A stretch of 64,000 nt of DNA from Streptomyces longisporoflavus (GCF_014649775.1 NZ_BMTR01000003.1:186001-250000); one strand, 5' to 3'; shown: positions 1-9,004, numbered from the stretch's first letter. Notes: generated by a model not told the origin, from the letters alone. Numbers and translations: made by a program.

Positions 1-1033
1 CGCGGGTGTGCGCCTGCCGGGTCAGCTCCCGCAGGCCTTCCACGATGCGGTCGGGGTCGTTCTGGTGCGGGTTGCGCAGGATGTCGTTGACGCCGAGCGC
101 CACGACGACGGCCTTGACGCCCGACCGGTCGAGCACGTCGCGGTCGAAGCGCGAGAGGCCGCTCGGGTTGTCCGCCGGTGATCCGTTGCCGTCCGAGAGG
201 ACGCGGTTGCCGCTGATGCCGGCGTTCACGACGCCGTAGCGGGGACCGCCCGACTCGTCGCGCAGGCGGGCGGCCAGAGTGTCGGTCCAGCGGGCGTTGG
301 CGCCCATGGTGGAGGAGATGCCGTCGGTGAGCGAGTCACCGAAGACGACGACGGTGCCGTCCGCCTCGTTGCTCAGGACGTCCACGGCGGTGAGGTAACG
401 CCAGGAAGTGCTCTGCTGGTTGTACGCGGCGGCGTTCGGGTCTTCCGTACGGTCGCCCTCGGCGACGTAGCTGACCTGGCGGGCGTGCGGGTGGAAGGTC
501 ACCGGGCCCGAGGGGGTCGGCGAGTACGTCGTGACCAGGAGGTCACTGGCCTGCGGCACGCGCAGCCGGACCGCGTCGCTCATCACCTGCTGGCCCGCGG
601 GGATCACCACGGACGTGTTGCCGTTGAAGTTCAGGCGGCGCAGGGTGCCCGGCGCGGCGGCCGGGTTGTTCGAACCGACGGCGACCGCGATGGAGGCGTG
701 GGTGATGCTCAGCGGCTGCTGTCCGTACAGGTTCGACAGGGTGATGCGGGCGCTGTTGCCGCCGACGCTGGTGTGCACGACGTTGCGGATGGACTTGCCC
801 GCGAAGCCGTTGCGGTGCGTGTTTGGTTCGGCCGCCGCGGGGGATGCGGCCCAAGAGCCGACCCAGGTGCCGGCGGAAGCGGGCGCGGCGGAGTTACGCG
901 GGCCGCGTGGCCCCGCGCTGATGGTGTCCTGAGATCCGTCGTCGGTGGCTACACCGAGATATATGGCGGCGGAAATCACCACTATTACCGCGAGCACCGC
1001 GGCAAGCAGGGCATAACCGTGACGCTTGGTCAT
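1..1033 (-). CDS. SGNH/GDSL-family hydrolase, secreted or membrane-anchored (3' end outside window)
   Basis: Partial gene running off the left edge, so the C-terminus is missing. The ATG at 1033 is preceded by a GAGGAG ribosome site. The protein opens with a basic stretch and one hydrophobic segment (about residues 7-30), a signal peptide or anchor. The mature part begins TWVGSWAASPA, typical of actinobacterial SGNH esterases. Block I is VVFGDSLTDG (about residue 230, catalytic Ser), block II is NAGISGNR (Gly) and block III is LGVNDI (Asn). Block V with the catalytic His would lie beyond the edge. The family cleaves ester bonds of lipids, polysaccharides or small esters outside the cell; the substrate cannot be told from sequence. 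The family assignment is secure. Confidence 0.9.
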   Translation of the reverse strand, partial: MTKRHGYALLAAVLAVIVVISAAIYLGVATDDGSQDTISAGPRGPRNSAAPASAGTWVGSWAASPAAAEPNTHRNGFAGKSIRNVVHTSVGGNSARITLSNLYGQQPLSITHASIAVAVGSNNPAAAPGTLRRLNFNGNTSVVIPAGQQVMSDAVRLRVPQASDLLVTTYSPTPSGPVTFHPHARQVSYVAEGDRTEDPNAAAYNQQSTSWRYLTAVDVLSNEADGTVVVFGDSLTDGISSTMGANARWTDTLAARLRDESGGPRYGVVNAGISGNRVLSDGNGSPADNPSGLSRFDRDVLDRSGVKAVVVALGVNDILRNPHQNDPDRIVEGLRELTRQAHTR

Positions 1034-1253
1034 GCGGGCTGTGTCTCCTCGAGCAGGGGGAGCCCCCGGGCTCCGATGTGATCACCCCATGATGCGTCAT
1101 GGGCCGTGAGGCGGCCGACACTGCCCCCCTCCGACCATTCAGACGCCGGGAACTTGTGGTCCGTTCCAGGAGTCGGTCAGGAAGGGGCGCAGAGAGACGG
1201 GGACAATACGGATGAGGATGCCGCGAACCACGCAAACGGGCCAGGTGGAGTGA

Positions 1254-2651
1254 GTGGAACGTACGAATCGAGCAATCCCGGAGGATGCGGCCGCAGCGGC
1301 TGCTGCCGGACAGCATTCCCGTGAGCCCCGCCCGGCAAGCGGCGTCCCGTCGGGCACTGGCTCCGCCGGGAGCGGTTTCGGCGGGGGTGGTTTCACGTAC
1401 AGCCCCGCTGACGAGGAGAAACGGCGCGGCGTCCGCCGGATGAAGATCACCGCGACGGGCCTCCTCGTCTTCGTCGCGCTCGTCTACGTGCTCGCCAAAT
1501 GGGCGCAGAACTCCGGCGCCGGAGCCTGGGCGGGCTATGTCGCCGCGGCGGCCGAGGCAGGCATGGTCGGCGCGCTCGCCGACTGGTTCGCGGTGACGGC
1601 GCTCTTCCGCCACCCACTAGGCCTGCCCATCCCGCACACGGCGATCATCCCGAACAAAAAGGATCAACTGGGCGCGTCCCTGGGCGACTTCGTGGGTGAG
1701 AACTTTCTCTCATCCGCTGTCGTACGGGGGCGGCTGCGCGCCGTCGGCATCGGCAACCGGCTCGGCACCTGGCTCGCCGACCCCGAGCACGCCGACCGGG
1801 TGACGGCCGAGCTCGCGACGGCGCTGCGCGGCGCCCTGACGGTCCTGCGCGACTCCGACGTGCAGGCGGTCGTCGGCGAGGCCATCACGCGCCGCGCCGA
1901 CGCCCGGGAGATCGCGCCGGGCATCGGGAAGATGCTGGAGAAGGTGGTCGCGGACGGCGGCCACAAGCGGGTCGTCGACCTGGTCTGCGCACGCGCCTAC
2001 GACTGGCTGGTGCTGCACGACGAGTCGGTCATGGACGCGGTGCAGGGCGGCGCGCCCGGCTGGACCCCGCGGTTCGTCGACAAGAAGGTCGGCGAGCGGG
2101 TCTACAAGGAACTGCTCCGGTTCCTCGCCGAGATGCGGGACATGCCCGAGCATCCCGCGCGCGGCGCCGTCGACCGCTTCCTGGCCGACTTCGCCGCCGA
2201 CCTGCAGTCCGACTCGGAGACCCGGGAGCGCGTGGAGCGCCTCAAGCGGGAGGTCCTCGGCCGGGGCGAGGTGCAGGACCTGATCGCCTCCGCCTGGTCG
2301 GCCGTACGCGCGATGATCGTGGCCGCCGCCGAGGACGAGCGCAGCGAGCTGCGCCTGCGGGTGCGGGCCGCGCTGCTCTCGCTCGGCTCGCGGATGGCGA
2401 CGGACGGCCGGTTGCAGGAGAAGGTCGACGGCTGGGTCGAGGGCGCCGCGGTGTACGTGGTGACGACGTACCGGGACGAGATCACCTCCCTGATCACCGA
2501 CACGGTCGCGGGCTGGGACGCCGAGCACACGTCGAAGAAGATCGAGGCGCACATCGGGCGTGACCTGCAGTTCATCCGGATCAACGGAACCGTGGTGGGG
2601 GCGCTGGCGGGGCTCCTCATCTATTCGGTTTCGCGGTTGCTGGGGGCGTAG
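1254..2651 (+). CDS. DUF445 family membrane protein
   Basis: 465 residues from a GTG with a GGTGGAG site just upstream. After a disordered Gly/Ala-rich N-terminus (1-60) comes a hydrophobic helix (TGLLVFVALVYVLA). This is followed by the most conserved DUF445 block, containing GALADWFAVTALFRHPLG and then IPNKKDQLGASLGDFVGENF. The middle is a long charged, helical region, and a second hydrophobic segment (GTVVGALAGLLIYSVSRLL) ends the protein. Both termini are therefore membrane-associated with a soluble helical domain between. DUF445 has no established biochemical role. The gene stands alone, with no overlap to its neighbours. An ATG at 1440 could be an alternative start, which would remove only the low-complexity N-terminus. 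Confidence 0.88.
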   Translation: MERTNRAIPEDAAAAAAAGQHSREPRPASGVPSGTGSAGSGFGGGGFTYSPADEEKRRGVRRMKITATGLLVFVALVYVLAKWAQNSGAGAWAGYVAAAAEAGMVGALADWFAVTALFRHPLGLPIPHTAIIPNKKDQLGASLGDFVGENFLSSAVVRGRLRAVGIGNRLGTWLADPEHADRVTAELATALRGALTVLRDSDVQAVVGEAITRRADAREIAPGIGKMLEKVVADGGHKRVVDLVCARAYDWLVLHDESVMDAVQGGAPGWTPRFVDKKVGERVYKELLRFLAEMRDMPEHPARGAVDRFLADFAADLQSDSETRERVERLKREVLGRGEVQDLIASAWSAVRAMIVAAAEDERSELRLRVRAALLSLGSRMATDGRLQEKVDGWVEGAAVYVVTTYRDEITSLITDTVAGWDAEHTSKKIEAHIGRDLQFIRINGTVVGALAGLLIYSVSRLLGA

Positions 2652-2672
2652 GGGGCCGCATAGGGGGCCGCG
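2649..2672 (+). repeat. 12-bp tandem duplication on the DUF445 stop codon
   Basis: TAGGGGGCCGCA is followed directly by TAGGGGGCCGCG (11 of 12 identical). The first TAG is the stop codon of the DUF445 gene, and the 12-bp period puts a second TAG in the same frame four codons on. A looser 13-bp repeat (GTGGCGCTCC) follows at about 2690-2720. Confidence 0.8.
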
Positions 2673-2844
2673 CCGGGCGGCTCTTCCTGGGTGGCGCTCC
2701 GAGTGGCGCTCCGGGTGGCTTCGGCGCGCGTGAGGGCGGCTTTGCCGGGCACTCTGGAGTAGCTCTCTCGACGCAGAGAGGGCCGTCGCCCGGGCGAGGG
2801 AGATACGGCCGGCGACGTGGGAGCAGCGGAAGGAGCCGCCCGCC

Positions 2845-4377
2845 ATGACCGCGTCGTCCACGCCCGCCCCGCCGCCCCCGCCCGACCGGGGGCGTGCCGA
2901 GAACGGCAGCGACAACGAGAACAGGAACGGGAACGAGACCGGCACCGTCACCACCGCCGTCCCCGCCCGCCTCGACCGGCTGCCCTGGTCCCGCTGGCAC
3001 TGGATGATCGTCATCGGGCTCGGCACGGTCTGGATCCTGGACGGCCTCGAAGTCACCACGGTCGGCAACATCGCGAGCCGCCTCTCCGAGGAAGGCAGCG
3101 GCCTCGCCATCAGCTCCGCCCAGATCACCGGCACCGCGGCGGCCCTGTACGTGGCGGGGGCCTGCGCGGGCGCCCTCTTCTTCGGCCGCCTCACGGACAA
3201 GTTCGGCCGAAAAAAGCTCTTCATGGTCACCCTCGCGGTGTACCTCGGCGCCACCGCGCTGACGGCGCTCTCGTTCGACGCCTGGTGGTTCTTCCTCTTC
3301 CGCTTCCTCACCGGCTTCGGCATCGGCGGCGAGTACGCGGCCATCAACTCGGCCATCGACGAGCTGATCCCGTCCAAGTACCGCGGCCGGGTCGACCTGA
3401 TCATCAACGGCAGCTACTGGCTCGGCGCGATCGGCGGTTCGCTGCTCTCCGTCGTCATGCTGAACACGAACATCTTCCCGAAGGACATCGGCTGGCGGCT
3501 CACCTTCGCCCTCGGCGTCGTACTCGGCCTGGTGATCCTTCTCGTACGCCGTCACGTCCCGGAGAGCCCGCGCTGGCAGTTCATCCACGGCCGGGGCGAG
3601 GAGGCGGACGCGCTCGTCACGTCGGTGGAGCGGGAGATCGAGGAGGAGAAGGGCGAACGGCTGCCGCCGCCGGAGTCCGAGATCACCATCCACCAGCGCA
3701 AGAGCATCGGCTTCGGCCTCATCGCGAAGACCGTCTTCCGCGACTACCCCAAGCGCGCCGTCCTCGGCCTGTCCCTCTTCGTCGGCCAGGCGTTCCTCTA
3801 CAACGCGATCACCTTCGGCTTCGGCGCGATCCTCACCAAGTTCTTCGACGTTCCCTCGGGCAGCACGGGCTACTACTTCGCCGTCATCGCGGCGGGCAAT
3901 TTCCTCGGCCCGCTCTTCCTCGGCAAGCTCTTCGACACGGTCGGCCGCCGGATCATGATCTCTTCGACGTACATCGTGTCGGGCCTCCTGCTCTTCGGCA
4001 CGGCCTGGCTGTTCGATCGGGGCTCGCTGAGCGCGACGACGCTCACGGCCTGCTGGTGCGTGGTCCTGTTCTTCGCGTCGGCGGGGGCGAGCAGCGCCTA
4101 TCTGACGGTCTCCGAGATCTTCCCCATGGAGACCCGTGCCATGGCGATCGCCTTCTTCTACGCCGTCGGTACGGCGGCCGGCGGCATCAGCGGCCCGCTG
4201 ATCTTCGCCAAGCTCACGGAGTCGGGCGTGGTCGGCGACACGGTGCTCGCCTTCCAGATCGGCGCGGGCTTGATGTGCGCGGCGGGCCTGGTCGCGGCGG
4301 CGTTCGCGGTGAAGGCCGAGCAGCAGTCCCTGGAGGACATCGCCAGGCCGCTCTCGGAGGCGAAGGCTTCGGGGTGA
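2845..4377 (+). CDS. MFS transporter, sugar-porter type
   Basis: 510 residues, ATG preceded by GGAAGGAG. A disordered Asn/Gly-rich N-terminus of about 40 residues precedes a 12-helix major facilitator. Helix 1 carries the aromatic/acid-metabolite MFS start (WHWMIVIGLGTVWILDGLE). The loop 2-3 signature is GRLTDKFGRKK, the loop 8-9 version is GKLFDTVGRR, and PESPRW follows helix 6 as in PF00083 sugar or acid porters. It should import a small organic solute with protons; the exact substrate is unknown. The downstream DJ-1/AraC regulator begins 19 bases after the stop on the same strand, suggesting they are read together and may be functionally linked. Confidence 0.9.
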   Translation: MTASSTPAPPPPPDRGRAENGSDNENRNGNETGTVTTAVPARLDRLPWSRWHWMIVIGLGTVWILDGLEVTTVGNIASRLSEEGSGLAISSAQITGTAAALYVAGACAGALFFGRLTDKFGRKKLFMVTLAVYLGATALTALSFDAWWFFLFRFLTGFGIGGEYAAINSAIDELIPSKYRGRVDLIINGSYWLGAIGGSLLSVVMLNTNIFPKDIGWRLTFALGVVLGLVILLVRRHVPESPRWQFIHGRGEEADALVTSVEREIEEEKGERLPPPESEITIHQRKSIGFGLIAKTVFRDYPKRAVLGLSLFVGQAFLYNAITFGFGAILTKFFDVPSGSTGYYFAVIAAGNFLGPLFLGKLFDTVGRRIMISSTYIVSGLLLFGTAWLFDRGSLSATTLTACWCVVLFFASAGASSAYLTVSEIFPMETRAMAIAFFYAVGTAAGGISGPLIFAKLTESGVVGDTVLAFQIGAGLMCAAGLVAAAFAVKAEQQSLEDIARPLSEAKASG

Positions 4378-4396
4378 GGCCCGGGAAGATCGGGGG

Positions 4397-5404
4397 ATGA
4401 GCGGAGAGGGAGTGGAGGGTTCGCGCCGGGTTGGCCCTCACCGGGTGGCGGTCCTCGTACGGGACGGCGTCCTGCCCATGGAGCTGGGCCTGGTCCACCA
4501 GCTGTTCGGCAACGCGCGCTCGCCGCGGGGCGCCCGCCTCTACGAACTCACGACGTGCGCCCTGACCCCCGGCATGATCCGCACGGACGCCGACTTTCCC
4601 GTCCACGCCGAACACGGCCCCGAGGCGGTGGCCGCCGCGGACACGGTGATCGTCCCCGCCTCGCACGAGCAGGACGAGTCGCTGGCGCCGGGCACGCTCC
4701 CGCCCGCCCTCGCCGCGACGCTCGACTCCGCCTCCGGCGCCCGTATCGCCTCCATCTGCACCGGCGCCTTCGTCCTCGCGGCGGCGGGCCTCCTGGACGG
4801 CCGCAGGGCGACCACGCACTGGCTGTCGGCGGACCTCTTCGCCCGTACGTTCCCGGCCGTGACCGTCGACCCCGATGTCCTGTACGTCGACGAGGGCCAG
4901 GTCCTCACCTCCGCGGGCGAGGCGGCCGGCATCGACCTCTGCCTGCACATGATCCGCGGCGACCACGGCGCGGCGGTCGCGGCGGAGGTGGCCCGCCGCA
5001 CGGTCGTACCCCCGCACCGCGAGGGCGGCCAGGCCCAGTACATCCGGCGCCCGGTGACGGAACCCCGGCTGACGTCGACGGGACGGGCGAGGGAATGGGC
5101 ACAGGAGCGTTTGGCGGAGCCCCTGACGCTGGCCGATCTTGCCGGGCGGGAGTCGATGAGCATCCGCACCTTCAGCCGCCGCTTCCGCGAGGAGACGGGC
5201 CTGACGCCGATGCAGTGGCTGACCCAGCGCCGCGTGGACCGGGCCCGCGAACTACTGGAGGAGACGGACCGCACGGTCGACCGCATCGCGGCGGAGGCGG
5301 GCTTCGGCACGGGCGCGTCGCTGAGACAGCACTTCCAGGCGGGGCTCGGGGTGTCACCGGGGGCGTACCGGATGACGTTCAGGGGGACGCGGGGCTCGGA
5401 CTGA
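4397..5404 (+). CDS. GlxA-type transcription regulator (DJ-1/PfpI domain + AraC HTH)
   Basis: 335 residues. The N-terminal two thirds is a class I glutamine-amidotransferase-like (DJ-1/PfpI) fold with the nucleophile-elbow segment SICTGAFVLAAAGLLDGR (about residues 118-135) and the paired THW motif. The C-terminal ~90 residues are an AraC/XylS double HTH (SIRTFSRRFREETGLTPMQWL ... VDRIAAEAGFGTGASLRQHF, with the terminal LGVSPGAYR box). Such proteins bind small ligands with the first domain and DNA with the second. It sits close behind the MFS gene and may control it. This family shares only a name with the copper oxidase gene glxA further along. The start ATG is preceded by GATCGGGGG, a modest site. 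Confidence 0.92.
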   Translation: MSGEGVEGSRRVGPHRVAVLVRDGVLPMELGLVHQLFGNARSPRGARLYELTTCALTPGMIRTDADFPVHAEHGPEAVAAADTVIVPASHEQDESLAPGTLPPALAATLDSASGARIASICTGAFVLAAAGLLDGRRATTHWLSADLFARTFPAVTVDPDVLYVDEGQVLTSAGEAAGIDLCLHMIRGDHGAAVAAEVARRTVVPPHREGGQAQYIRRPVTEPRLTSTGRAREWAQERLAEPLTLADLAGRESMSIRTFSRRFREETGLTPMQWLTQRRVDRARELLEETDRTVDRIAAEAGFGTGASLRQHFQAGLGVSPGAYRMTFRGTRGSD

Positions 5405-5470
5405 GTATCCGAGCATCTGAGTACGCGTACTCTGTCGCGCCCTCCGGCCGGGTCGGCAGGCTCTGTACGC

Positions 5471-6046
5471 ATGACGGCAAAGTCGATGAACATGAGCGGG
5501 AGCATGAGCCGGCGGAACACGAGCGGGAACATGGGCCGGCGGAACACGGGCCTGCGCATGAGCCCGCGGAACATGGGCCTGCGCATGAACCCGCGCCACG
5601 AACTGAGCCCCATAAACCCGCGGAACCTGCTGACGTCCCTGCCCGGCAGCCCGCCCCTGCGGCGCTGGGTGACGCGCGTACTGGGAGCGGGCCTCGCGGC
5701 AGCGGCGTACCTCCTCTGCCTCCCCTGGGACCTGCGCAACCGCCCCGAGACGCCGGGCGCGCTGAACGAGACGTCACCGGTGACGGCGCTCGGAGTCACC
5801 GTCCTGGCGGTCACGATGCTGGCCCTGGCGGCCTACTTCGGCTTCCGCGACCGCCTCGTACTGGCGCTGCTGCTCGTGGCGGGCCCGCCGGCGACGCTGA
5901 TGTACTTCTCCATCGACAGCCACCCGGAGCCGGACGCGGCGATATTTCCGCTGCCGCTGGTGTGGGGCCTCTTCGCGCTGGTGATGGGGACGGGAGTCCT
6001 CGCGGTGGCGGGCTTCGCGCGCCTGTTCAGGGACAGCGAGGCCTGA
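5471..6046 (+). CDS. Four-helix membrane protein with repetitive N-terminus
   Basis: 191 residues from the ATG at 5471. Residues 1-55 are rich in Met, Asn, Arg and Gly and are built from 9-residue repeats (GRRNTGLRM, SPRNMGLRM). This part may not be translated: several later ATGs exist, and the conserved-looking part begins near NLLTSLPGSPPLRRWVTR. Four hydrophobic helices follow (about residues 68-85, 103-122, 129-146 and 158-182). No family was recognised. It follows the AraC-type regulator by 66 bases. The likely role is an unassigned integral membrane protein. Confidence 0.7.
   Translation: MTAKSMNMSGSMSRRNTSGNMGRRNTGLRMSPRNMGLRMNPRHELSPINPRNLLTSLPGSPPLRRWVTRVLGAGLAAAAYLLCLPWDLRNRPETPGALNETSPVTALGVTVLAVTMLALAAYFGFRDRLVLALLLVAGPPATLMYFSIDSHPEPDAAIFPLPLVWGLFALVMGTGVLAVAGFARLFRDSEA
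5506..5600 (+). repeat. 27-bp imperfect tandem repeat at the 5' end of the membrane-protein gene
   Basis: Three complete 27-bp units (5506-5532, 5533-5559, 5560-5586) and a partial fourth. The first three units end in CAT and are followed by G, so each junction creates an ATG. The unit length is a multiple of three, so the reading frame is preserved and the protein gains 9-residue repeats. Confidence 0.8.
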
Positions 6047-6106
6047 ACGGCCCGTGGGGCCCGAACGGGCGGGGACTGGGGAGCAGCGGCGGGGGTCAGA
6101 CCGAGG

Positions 6107-6415
6107 CTAGGCCGCGCGACGGCGGTCGGCGAAGGCCCAAGAGGCGAGCCCCACGCCGCCCGCGACCGTGAAGACGGCGGGCCAGGCCCCGACCTTCTTG
6201 GCGAGCGGGTGCGACCCGGCGAAGGCGGCGACGTACGCGGTGCTGAGCGCGGCAGCCGTCTTCGGCCCCGCGTTCTGCCGCCACTGCTGAGCGGCAGCGG
6301 CTCCCGCGGCGGCGAGTACGACCCCGCCAAGAGGCCGCTTCTTCGTCCACCGGGCGACGGCGAACCCGCCGACGAGCCCACTGGCGGCCGCTGCTGCTGC
6401 CGGTACCTTCGCCAC
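6107..6415 (-). CDS. Small Ala/Gly-rich membrane protein, hypothetical
   Basis: 102 residues from the GTG at 6415 (GAGGCAGG upstream). The same frame is open further upstream, but that extension is Arg/Gln-rich and unlike a real N-terminus. Two or three hydrophobic stretches are visible (AAAAAASGLVGGFAVARW, LGGVVLAAAGAAAAQQW, AWPAVFTVAGGVGLASWAF), separated by short basic loops and ending in ADRRRAA. No family was recognised. It converges on the preceding membrane-protein gene and is divergent from the FAD monooxygenase. Confidence 0.65.
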   Translation of the reverse strand: MAKVPAAAAAASGLVGGFAVARWTKKRPLGGVVLAAAGAAAAQQWRQNAGPKTAAALSTAYVAAFAGSHPLAKKVGAWPAVFTVAGGVGLASWAFADRRRAA

Positions 6416-6625
6416 GCCTGCCTCGCTTCCACGGCTCTGCCGCGGCTGCCGCCACGGCTTCCACCGATACGCCCTCAATGCGCCCTCAATGCGCCTTCGG
6501 CCCGAGGCTAACGCGCCGGGAAAGCCTTGCGGCGAGGGGGTCTGCGGCACGTAGGTTGGTGAGGGTGTGCGCTGCGCCTACGCGGCGTGTGCGACAGCGC
6601 CGCCGACAAGGGACCGATAGTAAAG

Positions 6626-7885
6626 ATGACCGCGCGAACCACCGCCCGCACCCGAACCGCCCTGGTCATCGGGGGTGGCATCGCCGGCCCGGTTGCGGCG
6701 ATGGCCCTGCACAAGGCGGGCATAGAGGCAACGGTCTACGAGGCGTACGACTCGACGGGGCACCCGGCCCCGTCCTTGAGCAGCGGCGGCGGCATGACGA
6801 TCGCCCCGAACGGCCAGCAGGCGCTGGAGGCGATCGACGCGGCGGAGACGGTACGCGCCATCGGCACCCCGGTGACGGCACTGGGCCTGCGCAGCTGGAC
6901 GGGCAGGCACCTGGCCCGGCTCGCCCCGCCCGAGCACCTCCCCACCACGCGCTTCGTATGGCGCACGGAGTTGCACGAAGCCCTGGCGGCGGAGGCGACG
7001 CGCCGCGGCATCCCGATCCAGCGGGGCAAGCGCCTCCTGGACGCGACGGACACGGGCACGGGGGTGACGGCTCGCTTCTCGGACGGCTCGCTGGCGAAGG
7101 CGGACGTACTGATCGGCGCGGACGGCCTGCGCTCGACGGTGCGGTCCTTGATCGCCCCGACCGCCCCGAAACCGCACTACGCGGGAATGCTGACGTTCAC
7201 GGCACACGTACAGAAGACGGAACTCCCCTCTACGGAGGGGGTGTTGTACATGTGCTACGGAAAGAGGGCGTACTTCGCGTACCAGATCCGGGACGACGCG
7301 TCGGCGGTGTGGACCGTGAACCTGCCGCACCGGGAGCCGATGACGTCGGCGGAGGCGCAGGCGGTGGGGGCGGTGGAGTGGCTGAGGCGTTTGGCTCAGA
7401 CCTTCACGGACGACCGCACCCCGGCAGCGGACCTGGTGGCGGCCACGGCCCCGGAGGACCTGCTGATCACGGGCCCCACAGAAACGATGCCTCCGCTCAC
7501 GACCTGGAGCCGGGGCCGGATGACCCTGATCGGAGACGCGGCCCACGCCACGCCCCCCACCTCGGGCCAGGGTGCATCACTGGCCTCCGAGAGCGCGGTA
7601 CAACTAGCGCGCTGCCTGAGGGACTTGCCCCCCGGCAAGGCGTTCAGCGCGTACGAGTCCCTGCGCCGCCCCCGCGTGGACCGCATCCTGAAACACACGA
7701 CAGCCACCCCCACGGCCACCTCAGCAGCGGCCCGCACAGCCACCCCGAAACCGGCGGGCCCGCTCAGCCGGGTACTGAGGGACGCCCTCCTGCCGGTGGC
7801 GACGAAGGTAGGCGGGGCCGGGGGAGCGGTGTGGGGGGCGTGGCAGTTCGACCACCCGATCGACTGGGAGGAGCGGGTGGAGTAG
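6626..7885 (+). CDS. FAD-dependent monooxygenase / oxidoreductase
   Basis: 419 residues from the ATG at 6626; an in-frame GTG at 6587 is an alternative. The N-terminal dinucleotide-binding motif is VIGGGIAGPVAAMALHKAG with the acidic ribose-binding end (VYEAYD). The second FAD motif, GDAAHATPPTSGQGASLASE, comes at about residues 305-325, and a DG-type motif (IGADGLRSTVR) lies between. This order is that of the PHBH-like aromatic hydroxylase group (PF01494). The C-terminal tail (WQFDHPIDWEERVE) is typical of soluble actinobacterial members. It would hydroxylate or oxidise a small aromatic or polyketide-like substrate with NAD(P)H and O2; the substrate is unknown. It stands alone, not in an obvious pathway. 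Confidence 0.88.
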   Translation: MTARTTARTRTALVIGGGIAGPVAAMALHKAGIEATVYEAYDSTGHPAPSLSSGGGMTIAPNGQQALEAIDAAETVRAIGTPVTALGLRSWTGRHLARLAPPEHLPTTRFVWRTELHEALAAEATRRGIPIQRGKRLLDATDTGTGVTARFSDGSLAKADVLIGADGLRSTVRSLIAPTAPKPHYAGMLTFTAHVQKTELPSTEGVLYMCYGKRAYFAYQIRDDASAVWTVNLPHREPMTSAEAQAVGAVEWLRRLAQTFTDDRTPAADLVAATAPEDLLITGPTETMPPLTTWSRGRMTLIGDAAHATPPTSGQGASLASESAVQLARCLRDLPPGKAFSAYESLRRPRVDRILKHTTATPTATSAAARTATPKPAGPLSRVLRDALLPVATKVGGAGGAVWGAWQFDHPIDWEERVE

Positions 7886-7900
7886 GAACCGTGGAGTAGG
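7877..7900 (+). repeat. Direct repeat over the monooxygenase stop codon
   Basis: GTGGAGTAGG occurs at 7877-7886 and again at 7891-7900 (10 of 10 identical, period 14). The first copy contains the TAG stop of the FAD monooxygenase. Confidence 0.75.
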
Positions 7901-8032
7901 CACGGTTGCGGGCCTGTTGGTGATGTGTTGGCCGGATTTGCGACGGTGGCGGAAGCCGCAAGCGACAAACGGCAAGCGACGAGTGGCTGGCGGCGAACGG
8001 CAACACACGCAGTACAGGTAGGGATCGAAGCA

Positions 8033-8452
8033 ATGAGGAAGCGAAAGACACTAAAGACGGTAGGCAAGGCAGCAGGGGTGGCGTTCTGCGCGTCGGTCAT
8101 GGTGGCTGCTGGTTCGGGGGGCATCGCAAACGCTGCGGCGGGCTGGGACCACGTGGGCAGCAGCACGTTCAAGCACCGCGACGTCGACTCGCACCTGTGG
8201 TTCACGGGCTACTCCCACTCAACCGGCGGCAGCTTCAAGGTCTGCATCGACAAGACGCAGTTCAAGGAAGAGATCACGCTGTGGGAGCAGGACTCCAATG
8301 GCATGAAGGACGTGGGCAAAAGGTCCACCAAGGGCGGCTGCCACGTCTTCAACGGTCTGGGTGACTACGTCGACGGCAGCAACAAGAAGGCAGAACTCAC
8401 CCTGTCCACAACGGACGCCGAGGGCGGCGGCAGGGTCTTCTTCTACGACTAG
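8033..8452 (+). CDS. Small secreted protein, hypothetical
   Basis: 139 residues from the ATG at 8033. The start MRKRKTLKTVGKAAG, a hydrophobic core (VAFCASVMVAAGSGG) and ANAAAG make a classic Sec signal peptide with cleavage near residue 33. The mature ~105 residues are Gly/Lys/Ser-rich with aromatic residues, contain two cysteines (FKVCIDK and GGCHVF) that could form one disulfide, and end in VFFYD. No domain was recognised. Several small Streptomyces exoproteins have this appearance. A GC-rich hairpin that looks like a terminator follows 43 bases after the stop. Confidence 0.75.
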   Translation: MRKRKTLKTVGKAAGVAFCASVMVAAGSGGIANAAAGWDHVGSSTFKHRDVDSHLWFTGYSHSTGGSFKVCIDKTQFKEEITLWEQDSNGMKDVGKRSTKGGCHVFNGLGDYVDGSNKKAELTLSTTDAEGGGRVFFYD

Positions 8453-8495
8453 CCTCCACGCGGCCACCCGCCGCGACTCCCTCTACCGGACGGCT

Positions 8496-8522
8496 CCCCC
8501 GTCGCCTGCACGGCGGCGGGGG
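8496..8522. terminator. Bidirectional terminator hairpin
   Basis: CCCCCGTCGCC, a five-base loop, then GGCGGCGGGGG: an 11-bp stem with one G-U pair. It lies between the convergent secreted-protein gene and the DUF397 gene and could serve both. Confidence 0.65.
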
Positions 8523-8531
8523 CGGCCCGCC

Positions 8532-8753
8532 TCAGGGACGCGGCATGTCCCGTACGGATGCGACGAACCCGGCCCAGGCCCGCGCCTCAACGCCGAAGCG
8601 CCTGCCGGCGGGCAGCTTCGAGTCGCGCACGAACACCTGATCGCTCACGGTGGCGACTTCCACGCATTCGGTCTCGTTGCCCCCGCTGTAGGAGGACTTG
8701 AACCACACCAGCTCATCGGCAATGGCGCGCTCGGTGTTGATGCTGCTGGTCAT
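8532..8753 (-). CDS. DUF397 domain protein
   Basis: 73 residues from the ATG at 8753. The hallmark DUF397 motifs are present: LVWFKSSYSGGNETECVEVA, then VFVRDSK, then AWAGFVASVRD near the end. DUF397 proteins are small partners of XRE/DUF5753 regulators in Streptomyces, the WhiJ-type regulatory cassettes, where they are thought to bind or antagonise the regulator. It is the third gene of a leftward group headed by the XRE regulator, 53 bases beyond a second DUF397 gene. Confidence 0.92.
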   Translation of the reverse strand: MTSSINTERAIADELVWFKSSYSGGNETECVEVATVSDQVFVRDSKLPAGRRFGVEARAWAGFVASVRDMPRP

Positions 8754-8806
8754 TGAATCTCGCTCTTGCTCCCCGTTCCCTTCCCGGTGGCGGGGCGCGG
8801 GTTGAT

Positions 8807-9004
8807 TCAGGGGCGCGGTATGTCCCCTATGGACGCGACGAACTCGGACCAGGTGCGCGGCGTGACGGCCAGCTGATCGCGGGCGGAGCCCTTGGAGTCG
8901 CGGACAAGAACATTGTGTCCGGTCACCGCCACCTCGACGCATTCGGTTCCGGACCCCCCGCTGTAGGAGGACTTGAACCAGTGGAGAGGGCGTCGGGCGT
9001 CCAT
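8807..9004 (-). CDS. DUF397 domain protein
   Basis: 65 residues. The ATG at 9004 overlaps the TGA of the upstream XRE regulator by one base (TGATG), arguing for translational coupling; a GTG one codon earlier is possible. Motifs HWFKSSYSGGSGTECVEVA, VLVRDSK and WSEFVASIGD mark DUF397. It is a paralogue of the next gene downstream, so this cassette carries two DUF397 partners instead of the usual one. Confidence 0.92.
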   Translation of the reverse strand: MDARRPLHWFKSSYSGGSGTECVEVAVTGHNVLVRDSKGSARDQLAVTPRTWSEFVASIGDIPRP

